From positions 1-64,000 of the forward strand of contig DATJHM010000048.1 of NCBI GenBank assembly GCA_035493895.1: 64,000 nt of DNA, read 5' to 3'. Shown piece after piece: positions 26,990-34,866 of this stretch (its first letter is position 1; each line of letters starts with the position of its first letter). A program made the translations under genes and the position numbers. The notes below the pieces were generated by a model. It was not told where the DNA came from. It searched no databases and saw nothing but the letters and a program-made list of their open reading frames with translations. Origin of the DNA: DATJHM01 sp035493895. GTDB lineage: Bacteria; Chloroflexota; Ktedonobacteria; Ktedonobacterales; Ktedonobacteraceae.

Positions 26990-28316
26990 TCTGTTTCCAC
27001 CTGATAGTTTCTTTGAAGCGATCGAAGGCCGTTTTCGCCAGGAGATAACATTCCTGTCCGGTAATTGGCATCGATCCCACCTGTACCTGAATGGCATGTG
27101 CTGGCAGCTCTGTCAGCTGTGCGCGCCTACATTCATGCTCAGGCGATTGCCATGCGTAGCCACTTTTCATTGCCCAGTTGAGATAAAAAATGCACTCAAT
27201 CAGGGCCATAAGGGCTTCCCGGTAATCGCTGGGTTCTAACTGGTACTGGCAACCATCGTTTAAGTTGTAGAGAATCAGCTCCACAGGCTGACATAGGGAC
27301 ATTGGAATTTCTTGAAGTAAGCCGCGCGCCTCTTTGTACTGCGCGTTTTTGTTCCAGCGCGTCTGAAATGCGAGCCAGTAGGTCATGAGCTGCATTGCAT
27401 GCGCGTGGGTAGGTTGTATGACTTCATTCGTCTCCTCCTCTTCCTCCGTGAGTTCCGCGAAGAGACCCGGGAGACTGGTCGCCGCTTTCTTTTTCCCACC
27501 CAGACCTTTTTTAAATTCGATAATCGCCGGTATACCCTGCTGCTTGCGGGGGTCCTGTCCCTGTTCATGGCGCAGACGAATCTGGTCAAACTCTCCGATC
27601 AGGCAGACATAACCACCTCTATCTGGATGCTCTGCAAACGTGTTTTTTGTCGAGATCAGCTTGCATTGGAAGCGCTCCGAAGCGGTAAAAACGGTCGTAT
27701 TGGTTTTTGCCAGCTCCTGCTGATAACGGAGGATTGGCGCGCTTATGGTCGTCGCGAGCGTCCTTTTATCGTAGCTCAGCTCATTGAAAAATATCGCCAG
27801 ATTCATCTTTCCGGCCTGCTGCAATGCCTGAAGAAGATCCTGCTGGATAAATCGTGCAAGTGCATCAGTATTATCGAGTAGACGTATACGTAGATCTTGT
27901 GCAAGCGGACCTTTCTCGTCGTGCAGCACGTTCACGATGGTATGGAGAAGGGTGCCTACCATTCGTGGATCCGGGCACCCTTTGCCAAAAAGCGTTGTCT
28001 GTCGCGCTTGCATCATTTGTGTGGGCTCTTTTGTGCGCTTCTTTCGCTTTTGCACCAGCATACACCATGGGCATTCCAGGTAAGAAGCGAGCGAGGAATA
28101 GCTGACGGGACTGAGCACAAAAGGGTTGCGCACACGCTGAATTTTGAAGAGATTGTCGTAATTGAAGCTGACGGAGAGGGGAAGAGGCTGAGATGCCGCC
28201 TGAGCAGCAGTCAAAATGTGTGGAGTACCGATTAGCTTGCCTCTTTTCTCATTTTTGGCTGTCCTTGCATAGTGAGATCTTACAAAGCAAAACTCCGACT
28301 TCAGCCTATATTTCAA
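26979..28316 (-). CDS. PD-(D/E)XK nuclease-superfamily protein
   Basis: Up to 445 codons. The order of motifs matches RecB/Cas4/AddB-like nucleases: YSSLASYLECPW (N-terminal cysteine motif), GTLLHTIVN (metal-binding His), GEFDQI (Asp), AIIEFKKG (Glu-x-Lys), then AMQLMTYWLAF (Gln and Tyr motif). A stand-alone single-strand or end-processing DNase, or a repair helper, is likely. The frame is open to TTG 28316, but that codon lies inside the promoter's -10 box, so the real start must be further downstream; no convincing ribosome-binding site resolves it. No helicase partner is near. Confidence 0.78.
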   Translation of the reverse strand: MKYRLKSEFCFVRSHYARTAKNEKRGKLIGTPHILTAAQAASQPLPLSVSFNYDNLFKIQRVRNPFVLSPVSYSSLASYLECPWCMLVQKRKKRTKEPTQMMQARQTTLFGKGCPDPRMVGTLLHTIVNVLHDEKGPLAQDLRIRLLDNTDALARFIQQDLLQALQQAGKMNLAIFFNELSYDKRTLATTISAPILRYQQELAKTNTTVFTASERFQCKLISTKNTFAEHPDRGGYVCLIGEFDQIRLRHEQGQDPRKQQGIPAIIEFKKGLGGKKKAATSLPGLFAELTEEEEETNEVIQPTHAHAMQLMTYWLAFQTRWNKNAQYKEARGLLQEIPMSLCQPVELILYNLNDGCQYQLEPSDYREALMALIECIFYLNWAMKSGYAWQSPEHECRRAQLTELPAHAIQVQVGSMPITGQECYLLAKTAFDRFKETIRWKQITR

Positions 28317-28345
28317 CTATAACATAGAAATGCATACTATGTCAA
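28316..28345 (-). promoter_or_regulatory. Promoter of the PD-(D/E)XK gene
   Basis: On the minus strand TTGACA (28340-28345) and TATAGT (28316-28321) are 18 bp apart, close to consensus. The expected start is near 28308, so translation must begin after that. Confidence 0.6.
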
Positions 28346-28589
28346 GTTATATCTTTTATGATTATGATGCTGTTGCAAAATTGCTGTTTATGTAGGTCGC
28401 GAAATGAATAAGTGGCACGAATCTACATGAAACTCTCTGAAAATTATATCATTTATAGATGGGCTGTATGCGTAGCGGCGGGGTTGATCTCCAATGTCAC
28501 GTAGATAACGTCTGTACCCGGTCAAACGTCATCGCCCCCGTTCGAACCGCTCCCCAGGCTCGCCCGGAACGCGTAGTACTCAGACAAAT

Positions 28590-28945
28590 CTCATTGCACC
28601 CGTTTGGGCAACCCTCGAAAAGGCTCCCCAGGCCAGTAGGGACGCCATGGAGGCACGGAATGGCGTCCGGGAACTCGCGCGATCCCGTTCGCTCCGCAGA
28701 CGTGGCGTTGCACCCTTCCACCATTTTGCGTGCCACAGAAAACGTGTGCCATAACGTTTGACGGCGTCCCACTGGTCTGCCAGGCGTCATGGTGTCTTTT
28801 CTCCCGCCAGGGACATGCGCTCGAGAAGCTCGTAGAAGGGCGAGATGGTCGGTGGGGGCGGACGCCATTCGCCATGGTGCCCCTACTGAGAAAAGATGCC
28901 ACGACGGAAATGATGGGAGATTCTCTTTCTCTCCGTGACAGTGCG
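28590..28945. repeat. Direct repeat, left copy (about 350 bp)
   Basis: Non-coding block nearly identical to 29370-29715. It carries the CAGTAGGGACGCCATGG palindrome, a CTCCGCAGACGTGGCGTTG stretch, a GGCGTCCCACTGGTCT stretch, a TCGAGAAGCT stretch and ends with an ATGATGGGAGATTC stretch. The last piece also occurs inverted near 17175-17211. The bases 28346-28589 before it hold nothing I recognise. Confidence 0.75.
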
Positions 28946-28973
28946 GCTTGTCTCATAAACTCCAACACATTCA

Positions 28974-29275
28974 TGCCCCAAAAAAAGAATCTCGCAGAGA
29001 CTCTTCAGAAATCTCACCATACGCCGAATATACCTATTAGGAGGGGCAAACACTCCCTACCGCCCGGCACTCACACCCACGATGTCGCCTGAAAGAGGGA
29101 CAGTGCAACATCGGCATGGGGACACGTGCAGTGCTAATATAGGGGAGCGTGCCAGGAGAAGATCTCGCTGCAATCGGCATCAGTGTAGGTGATGTAGGAT
29201 GTGTAGCATTTTAGGAAAAAGCGTGGTAGCGCATCAGTGTAGGTGATGTAGGATGTGTAGCATTTTGGAGATTCC
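28974..29275 (+). repeat. Dispersed repeat family R1, copy 2
   Basis: Second copy of the R1 family (blocks CTTCAGAAATCTCAC, GATGTCGCCTGAA, GACAGTGCAACATCGGCATG). It contains an internal tandem: AGTGTAGGTGATGTAGGATG followed by TGTAGCATTTT occurs twice about 50 bases apart. Non-coding. Confidence 0.6.
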
Positions 29276-29369
29276 TGTATGGATTTTGTGACATCGCTGC
29301 TTGTCTGCGACCGGGCCGATTCCAACAAATTCACGTAGAGAAGGCGAATCTCCGATCAATTTCGTCGCA

Positions 29370-29715
29370 TCCGGTCAAACGTTGCACCCGTTGGCACCGC
29401 TCCCCAGGCCAGTAGGGACGCCATGGAGGCACGGAATGGCGTCCGCGAACTCGCGTGATCCCGTTGGCTCCGCAGACGTGGCGTTGCGCCCTTTCCACGG
29501 TTTCGTGTGCCACCGAAAATGTGTGCCATGACCTTTGACGGCGTCCCACTGGTCTCTCAAGCGTCATGGTGTCTTTTCTCCCACCAGGAACATGCGCTCG
29601 AGAAGCTTCTAGAAAGGCGAGATGGCCGGTGGGGGCGGACTGAGAAAAGATGTAACGAAGGTGGTCAGAGCACGACGGAAATGATGGGAGATTCCCCTTC
29701 TTTCCGTAACATTGC
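29370..29715. repeat. Direct repeat, right copy (about 345 bp)
   Basis: Second copy of the block at 28590-28945, with scattered substitutions and a deletion near 29640 that removes the inner GCCATTCGCCATGG part. The R1 copy lies between the two, so the arrangement is repeat, R1, repeat. Confidence 0.75.
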
Positions 29716-29790
29716 CCCAATGCTACGAATGGTGCGCGTAGGACGGATGGTCTCCGCCCTACGCTAAATGTCCATTCAGAGATGAATGTT

Positions 29791-31326
29791 CTACGGCAGG
29801 GAGTTAAGGTGCGGCTTGACCGTATTGGCATAGTTGTAGCCGTTGGAGGCGTCCCAGTTGATGGCCCAGGTCATCGCTCCACGAAGGCCAGGGTACGTGG
29901 TCGATGGCTTAAATGAGCCACAATTGGTGCCCAGCTCCAGACAATCAAGCGCGGCATTGACCACCGATGGCGCGATATAGCCACCGCCAGCAGCCGTCGT
30001 TGCCGGGGTCCCGATGCCAACCTGGTCCGGACGCAGTCCACCTTGCAACTGAATACATGCCAGAGCGGTCAGGAAATTCTCGGTGCCCGACGCGTAGACG
30101 TTGCCATCGCAGCCAAGCATCGTGCCTGAGTTATAGTACTGCATATTGACGATCGTGAGGATGTTCTTGATGTTCAACGCGAGCTGGAAGTAGGAGCCTG
30201 ACGTCGATTGCATATCGATGGTCTGCGGGGCCAGCGTAATGATCAGGCTGGAACCGGCCTTTGCGGACAATTGCTGCAATGCGCTTGCCATATAGGTCGC
30301 GTTGACGCCATTCTCAAGATCGATATCGACGCCATCGAATTTGTAGGTCGTCATCAGCGAATACACGCTATTGGCGAAGTTGGCGGCGCTGGTCGAGTCG
30401 GCGACACTGATCGTCCCATTTTGACCGCCAACCGAGATGATCACTTTCTTGCCCTGTGCATGCAGCGTGGCGATATCGCTGGTGAACTGAGCATCGCTAT
30501 AGCCACCGAGTGCCGACGAGAGTGCCGGGTCGACGCTGAATGTGACTCCACCGGGTTTGGTTGGATCGGCGTTAGCGAAAGCGACGGCGATGAGATCGTA
30601 ATTAGCGTTGACCGCGCTCAGACGCAAGGCCGTTGCGCCGTTCGTGAAATCTTGCCAGTAACCGGTCAGCACATGTTTGGGCAGGCTTCCACCGCAGTTC
30701 GTGCATGGCGTAGGCGTAGCTGTAGGGATTGTTGTGGGCGTTGGTGTGGGGGGCGTGGTAGTAGGCGTGGTGGTTGGCCTCGGTGTGGGTGTATTCGTTG
30801 GCACAGGCGTCGGGGTACTGGTGCCTCCCGGGCCGGTGAGTGCTACATCGTCGACGAGGACGCTGGCCTGCGCATACCAGCCATGGACATAAATAGTAAC
30901 GCTGCTGGTTGAGGCCGTCGTTGTGAACGTATACGAGAGTGCGGTATAGCTGCTGCTGTTGGTCCAGGTGTTACTGTAGTTATTGACGCCGAGATAGGCA
31001 TAGGGACCACTCACGTAGGCGCTCAAGGTATAGGCGGTGTTGGGCTGGACGCTGATGGTCTGGGCACACTGTCCAGTCGTGGCACTGGTCGGGTTCATTT
31101 GTAGCGCGTAAGATCCGCTGTGGACCGGGCTGCCGACGGTCGTGTCGCCGGAATCGCAGGTCCAGCCGCTCAACGTCCCGGTCTCGAACCCTGGATTGGT
31201 GGCCAGGTTGTTGGAAGCGGCAAACGCGGGAGATACCGAATTGAAGAACAGGATGGCACCAATGCTCCCAATGAGCAGCATGCCAGTAACGGAGATGAGC
31301 ATGAGATGACGATAGGAACGCTGCAT
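29791..31326 (-). CDS. Secreted GH18 chitinase with N-terminal carbohydrate-binding module
   Basis: 511 residues. Signal peptide of about 36 residues ending SPAFA; a beta-sandwich carbohydrate-binding module (about 37-165, opening NLATNPGFETGTLSGW); a Pro/Thr-rich linker; then a GH18 barrel (about 218-511) with the catalytic DGVDIDLE (near 332-338) in full DxxDxDxE form. It should cleave chitin outside the cell, with Glu as acid/base. Start follows AAGGAGAG. A leader of about 160 bases separates it from its likely promoter (see 31497-31525). Confidence 0.93.
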   Translation of the reverse strand: MQRSYRHLMLISVTGMLLIGSIGAILFFNSVSPAFAASNNLATNPGFETGTLSGWTCDSGDTTVGSPVHSGSYALQMNPTSATTGQCAQTISVQPNTAYTLSAYVSGPYAYLGVNNYSNTWTNSSSYTALSYTFTTTASTSSVTIYVHGWYAQASVLVDDVALTGPGGTSTPTPVPTNTPTPRPTTTPTTTPPTPTPTTIPTATPTPCTNCGGSLPKHVLTGYWQDFTNGATALRLSAVNANYDLIAVAFANADPTKPGGVTFSVDPALSSALGGYSDAQFTSDIATLHAQGKKVIISVGGQNGTISVADSTSAANFANSVYSLMTTYKFDGVDIDLENGVNATYMASALQQLSAKAGSSLIITLAPQTIDMQSTSGSYFQLALNIKNILTIVNMQYYNSGTMLGCDGNVYASGTENFLTALACIQLQGGLRPDQVGIGTPATTAAGGGYIAPSVVNAALDCLELGTNCGSFKPSTTYPGLRGAMTWAINWDASNGYNYANTVKPHLNSLP

Positions 31327-31496
31327 GTTTAGCTCTCCTTGCGATCATGCGCATAGTCCTCATCCAATAGGGATGAGCTGATCCATATCAATTGCTAATG
31401 CCATACGCGATAGGGATAGGAGGGGTGCATAAAAAATAGGCTTTCAGGGGTAATAGCCGATAACGTCGACCGGTATGGCACCAGGCTCTACAAGCA

Positions 31497-31525
31497 AGAA
31501 TAGTAGGTTATGGTTATATTGTCAA
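31497..31525 (-). promoter_or_regulatory. Probable chitinase promoter
   Basis: On the minus strand TTGACA (31520-31525) and TATTCT (31497-31502) are 17 bp apart. The implied transcript start near 31489 gives a 5' leader of about 160 bases before the chitinase ATG, unusually long; no known riboswitch class was recognised in it. Confidence 0.5.
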
Positions 31526-31641
31526 GTTATCTATACCAGTTGGGCTAGAGATTTTCGAGTGTTGAAATGCTTCTCAACAAAGAGAGATCCATACAATCTC
31601 CGTTAATGGCTTGTTAAGCCTGAGATATACGCTTGTCAGGC

Positions 31642-31669
31642 TTGACGAAAGGATTCTCACGTGCATACT
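31642..31669 (+). promoter_or_regulatory. Possible promoter of the ThiO-like gene
   Basis: TTGACG at 31642-31647 and CATACT at 31664-31669 with a 16 bp spacer; each box matches consensus at 4-5 of 6 bases. It lies about 54 bases before ATG 31723, which has GGAAAGGCGGG upstream. Confidence 0.35.
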
Positions 31670-31722
31670 CTGAAAGAAAGTGCAGAAATGCAGAGTGATG
31701 TTAGCTCTGGAAAGGCGGGTCT

Positions 31723-32841
31723 ATGAGCACGAATCGTGCCACGGAGGTCATTATCATTGGGGGAGGAGTGATCGGCTCTTCTATTGCCTATTATTTGCGC
31801 AAGCGTGGTGCGGAGGTTGCGGTTGTCGAGAAAGGCGTTGTTGCGGCTGAAGCATCCAGTGCCGCAGCGGGTCTGATAGCGCCACTGGATGGGCTCTTCG
31901 AATCGGAGGCATTTGCGCGTCTGGTGCTGGAGAGCTGGTTTTCATTTCCCGATCTTATTGCAACGCTCGAAGAGATGACCGGCGTAGGGGTAGAATTCTA
32001 TCACCCGGGCTCTATTCGTATCGCACGGAAAAGTGAGCACGAACAGGTACAGACGTACATGAAGACCTGGAAGCAGCATAACTTGCCAGCGACGTGGCTC
32101 ACGGGAGATGAGGCGCGAGCACAGGAACCGTTGCTCTATGCTGGAGCTGAAGCAGCCATTTTTGGACCTCAGGAGGCGAGTCTCAAGCCTGAACTGCTGA
32201 CCAGAGCCTATGCTGAAGCTGCACGCAAACTGGGGGTGCATTTCTACGAACATACCGAGGTCACGGGTATTGTGCGTAGCGCTTCTCGCGTTACTGGCGT
32301 AAAAACGGCCTCTGGCGAAACGATTACCGGTAGTCATCTGGTGATCGCTACGGGAGCATGGGCGGCGCATTGTGGGGAGTGGTTGGATGTGCCTTTGCCC
32401 GTGAGCCCTTTGCGTGGTCAGATCCTCGCGCTCAAGCAGCCTGAAGTACCATTGCAACGTATCATCTTTGCCAACGGTATCTACCTCGTGCCGAAGCTCG
32501 ATAATACCATCTACGTCGGTGCATCACTTGAGCATGCCGGTTTCGATAAAGCGATCACCGCTGGGCGTATCGCTGAACTGCTGACCAGCGCCATTGCGGT
32601 CGTACCCTCGCTTGAGGATGCCCCCATTGCGCGCATCTGGGCTGGCCTACGCCCCTGGTCGTCGGATGGCAAGCCCATCATGGGGAAAGCGCCCAACTGG
32701 GAGAATGTCACAGTGGCGACCGGTCATGGTGCGATGGGCATTAGCTTGAGTCCGGTGACGGGTCAGGCGATGGCCGAGCTCATCACCACGGGACAGACGC
32801 CAGAAATCCTGCGTCCCTTTGGTGTCGAGCGGTTTATGTAA
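31723..32841 (+). CDS. thiO: Glycine oxidase ThiO-like FAD-dependent oxidoreductase
   Basis: 372 residues of the DAO (D-amino-acid-oxidase) superfamily. FAD-binding GGGVIGSSIAYYLRKRG at the N-terminus, the SSAAAGLIAP motif that follows the dinucleotide fold in ThiO, LRGQ and YLVPK..NTIYVGAS in the substrate domain, and GHGAMGI.LSP at the C-terminus. ThiO oxidises glycine to the imine needed for the thiazole of thiamine. No other thi gene is nearby and no TPP riboswitch is seen, so a general small-amino-acid oxidase remains possible. Confidence 0.8.
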   Translation: MSTNRATEVIIIGGGVIGSSIAYYLRKRGAEVAVVEKGVVAAEASSAAAGLIAPLDGLFESEAFARLVLESWFSFPDLIATLEEMTGVGVEFYHPGSIRIARKSEHEQVQTYMKTWKQHNLPATWLTGDEARAQEPLLYAGAEAAIFGPQEASLKPELLTRAYAEAARKLGVHFYEHTEVTGIVRSASRVTGVKTASGETITGSHLVIATGAWAAHCGEWLDVPLPVSPLRGQILALKQPEVPLQRIIFANGIYLVPKLDNTIYVGASLEHAGFDKAITAGRIAELLTSAIAVVPSLEDAPIARIWAGLRPWSSDGKPIMGKAPNWENVTVATGHGAMGISLSPVTGQAMAELITTGQTPEILRPFGVERFM

Positions 32842-32843
32842 AT

Positions 32844-32881
32844 AAACTGGCAGGGGAAATTGCTTGTTTCCCTGCCAGTTT
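32844..32881 (+). terminator. Terminator hairpin after thiO
   Basis: A 16 bp inverted repeat (arm AAACTGGCAGGGGAAA, 32844-32859 with 32866-32881) begins two bases after the thiO stop codon. No long T-run follows. Confidence 0.6.
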
Positions 32882-32927
32882 CGATGTTGCCGATTGCCAA
32901 TCTGATAGATCGGGTAGTGGATATGCT

Positions 32928-33116
32928 ATGGAAAAACAAAGCGCAGGAGGAATAATCCAGCAAGAACATTTTGCTGATGGTGAGCGCAGACGTCATTACC
33001 TATCTCATCTGACAGCGATGAAACTCGATGCGGCAACGTTCTGGGGAAACGTCTTGTGGGGGAGAGATGATCGTATTGTCGTTCCTCTTGTACGTCGCCA
33101 CATCACCATGTTTTGA
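32928..33116 (+). CDS. Doubtful small open frame (62 codons)
   Basis: A 62-codon frame starting at ATG 32928 that ends inside a strong hairpin (ACGTCGCCACATCA at 33092-33105 with 33117-33130). I recognise no family, and the upstream sequence has only a weak ribosome-binding site. It could be a real small protein with an overlapping terminator or chance. Apart from this and the hairpins, 32842-33195 shows nothing. Confidence 0.2.
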   Translation: MEKQSAGGIIQQEHFADGERRRHYLSHLTAMKLDAATFWGNVLWGRDDRIVVPLVRRHITMF

Positions 33117-33195
33117 TGATGTGGCGACGTTTGCCCTGTTACAACAGGAGCGTCCTTCTCTCAAACATATACGTCTTCTTATTCATGGAAAAACG

Positions 33196-33783
33196 CTAAG
33201 CTCGTGGACCCGTGGGCAGCAGGAAGGGTGCCTTCACCGTCGTGAGCAGACCGGCCAGGGCCGTGTACCAGGCAGCAAGGGCCGTCAGAATACCAAGCCA
33301 GCCACCAATCATCGTTAATGCGGCGCTACCTGCAAGCGCGCCAATCGCAAGGGCCAGGAACGTAAGAAAAAGAAGACCAAAGACAGTCATAAGAGCGAGG
33401 TTACTGCGCAGCGTGCCTATGAACATGAGCCCGGTAAAGATGGCCCAACCAAGTAAAAAGAAACCGAAGGCCGTGTCATTGGGAATCAATTTGAACCAGA
33501 GTGCGGCACCCGTGGCGAGCCAGAATGCACCGTAAGAGCTAAATGCGGTCCCACCAAACGTATTGCCAACGCGGAATTCCCACATGCCAGCCAGTAATTG
33601 TGCGAGCCCTCCATAAAAGATGGCCAGACTAATCACAACGGTGGCACCAACAAACCAGCCTGCATTTGCCGCACTGAGGACGAACGTTGTCAGGGCAAAT
33701 GCGGAGAGACCAAGTGGAGCGGGATTGGTCGTTGCGACGACCGCTGTTCCTGTGCTTTCAGCATTGTAAGCAGCTTGAGCCAT
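33196..33783 (-). CDS. GPR1/FUN34/YaaH family acetate transporter-like protein
   Basis: About 195 residues, six membrane helices. The family motif NPAPLGLSAF near the N-terminus is present, followed by helix pairs with the expected GG.AQ..AG.WE and Y.FW patterns. Members take up acetate or succinate by proton symport. ATG 33783 is preferred because AGGTGAG lies 7 bases upstream; a GTG four codons earlier is less likely. Single gene. Confidence 0.88.
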   Translation of the reverse strand: MAQAAYNAESTGTAVVATTNPAPLGLSAFALTTFVLSAANAGWFVGATVVISLAIFYGGLAQLLAGMWEFRVGNTFGGTAFSSYGAFWLATGAALWFKLIPNDTAFGFFLLGWAIFTGLMFIGTLRSNLALMTVFGLLFLTFLALAIGALAGSAALTMIGGWLGILTALAAWYTALAGLLTTVKAPFLLPTGPRA

Positions 33784-34281
33784 GACGTATCTCACCTTTC
33801 ACAAAAAGCAATGTGCCTACATTTCCGTATTTCATTGAATATGCTCAATTTGTGCATCGACAGACCCGATTGTCTGCCTCAAATGGAAACTTGCTAACAT
33901 TGACTCGAGAGATTAAAAAGGCTCACAAGAGGACGTAGGGTTTGAAGAGAAGTCGAAAAGTACTTTTCGGTGGTAACTCCTTTCTGGCCGATAACGACAG
34001 GTATCGTACTATACATAGTATATATTTAATCAGGCAATATTGCTAGAGAGGACGTGTATTTGCTGGATTTATCTTCGCCTTAGGCCGCATCTTTAATGCT
34101 GATGCAGAGGACATTTGAGGATTTTTTTGTTTCCCTTTTACTGTAGAGGTAAATAAGTACAATCTGGTGAGATTTAGCGGTCTTCAGTTGTCTCGTTTTA
34201 CCCATTTTTATGCAACCTTCCTGACTTCTACGGTGTCATAGCTACTAGACAATGCGTTAGGATAGGAGCACTGATGAGTCT
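33784..34281. other. Intergenic region with perfect palindrome
   Basis: About 500 bases between the divergent acetate transporter and the ECF sigma factor. It contains the perfect 16 bp palindrome CGAAAAGTACTTTTCG at 33954-33969, possibly an operator for a dimeric regulator. Just before the sigma gene, TGCAACC (34211-34217) and GTGTCATA (34233-34240) are spaced like an ECF-type promoter, suggesting autoregulation. No gene supported. Confidence 0.45.
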
Positions 34282-34866
34282 ATGAGCCAACAAGAGGATC
34301 ATCTTACGGCCCTTTTAATAAAAGATGTAGATAGCTATTTCAAGCAGTTCGTCGAGACCTATCAACACCAGTTGTATCGCTTGATGTATCGCCAGGTCGG
34401 TAGCATGCAGGATACAGAAGACATTCTTCAGGAAACCTTTGTGCGCGCCTATTATGCGTTACGTGACTATGCTGCTCAGGGCGTTTCTCTCCAATATATT
34501 CGTCCCTGGCTGTATAAGATCGCCTTCAATGTCTACTATAACAGGTTACGGGCTACAAGGCCCCTGGTACTTCCTCTGGATATGCTGGAAGAAGGGATGT
34601 TATTTGAACTGGAGTATCCAGGTCCCGGTCCAGAAGAGTTAGTAGATCGGCAGGAGAGCCTGCGCGAGGTGTCGGAGGCTATCGCTTCGCTGCCTGAGCA
34701 CTATCGTGTTGTGCTGGGTCTCTATTATGTCGAACAACTCAGCTATCAGGAAGTTGCGGACCTGCTTCACCAGCCTCTGGGTACGATCAAGTCGAAGATT
34801 CACCGTGGACTGAATCTGGTACGTGCCGTGCTCAACAATGTTCGTAGAGAGGAGAGAGCACAATGA
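34282..34866 (+). CDS. ECF-family RNA polymerase sigma factor
   Basis: 194 residues. Region 2 (QLYRLMYRQVGSMQDTEDILQETFVRAY...) and region 4 (SLPEHYRVVLGLYYVEQLSYQEVADLLHQP with a helix-turn-helix) are both present, linked by the usual short spacer. It directs RNA polymerase to a small regulon. Its stop overlaps the next gene's start (ATGA), so the two are coupled; the partner probably controls it like an anti-sigma factor. The promoter-like boxes at 34211-34240 hint at autoregulation. Confidence 0.9.
   Translation: MSQQEDHLTALLIKDVDSYFKQFVETYQHQLYRLMYRQVGSMQDTEDILQETFVRAYYALRDYAAQGVSLQYIRPWLYKIAFNVYYNRLRATRPLVLPLDMLEEGMLFELEYPGPGPEELVDRQESLREVSEAIASLPEHYRVVLGLYYVEQLSYQEVADLLHQPLGTIKSKIHRGLNLVRAVLNNVRREERAQ

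Noticed and set aside
26979..28316. Cas4
   Set aside because: The protein shares the PD-(D/E)XK and cysteine motifs but is too long, with no other cas gene or array nearby.
28346..29790. Insertion sequence or transposon gene
   Set aside because: No transposase-like reading frame or DDE/HUH motif; the region is explained by non-coding direct and dispersed repeats.
31327..31722. TPP riboswitch upstream of thiO
   Set aside because: No CTGAGA ... ACCTGATCTGG-like conserved boxes were found on either strand.
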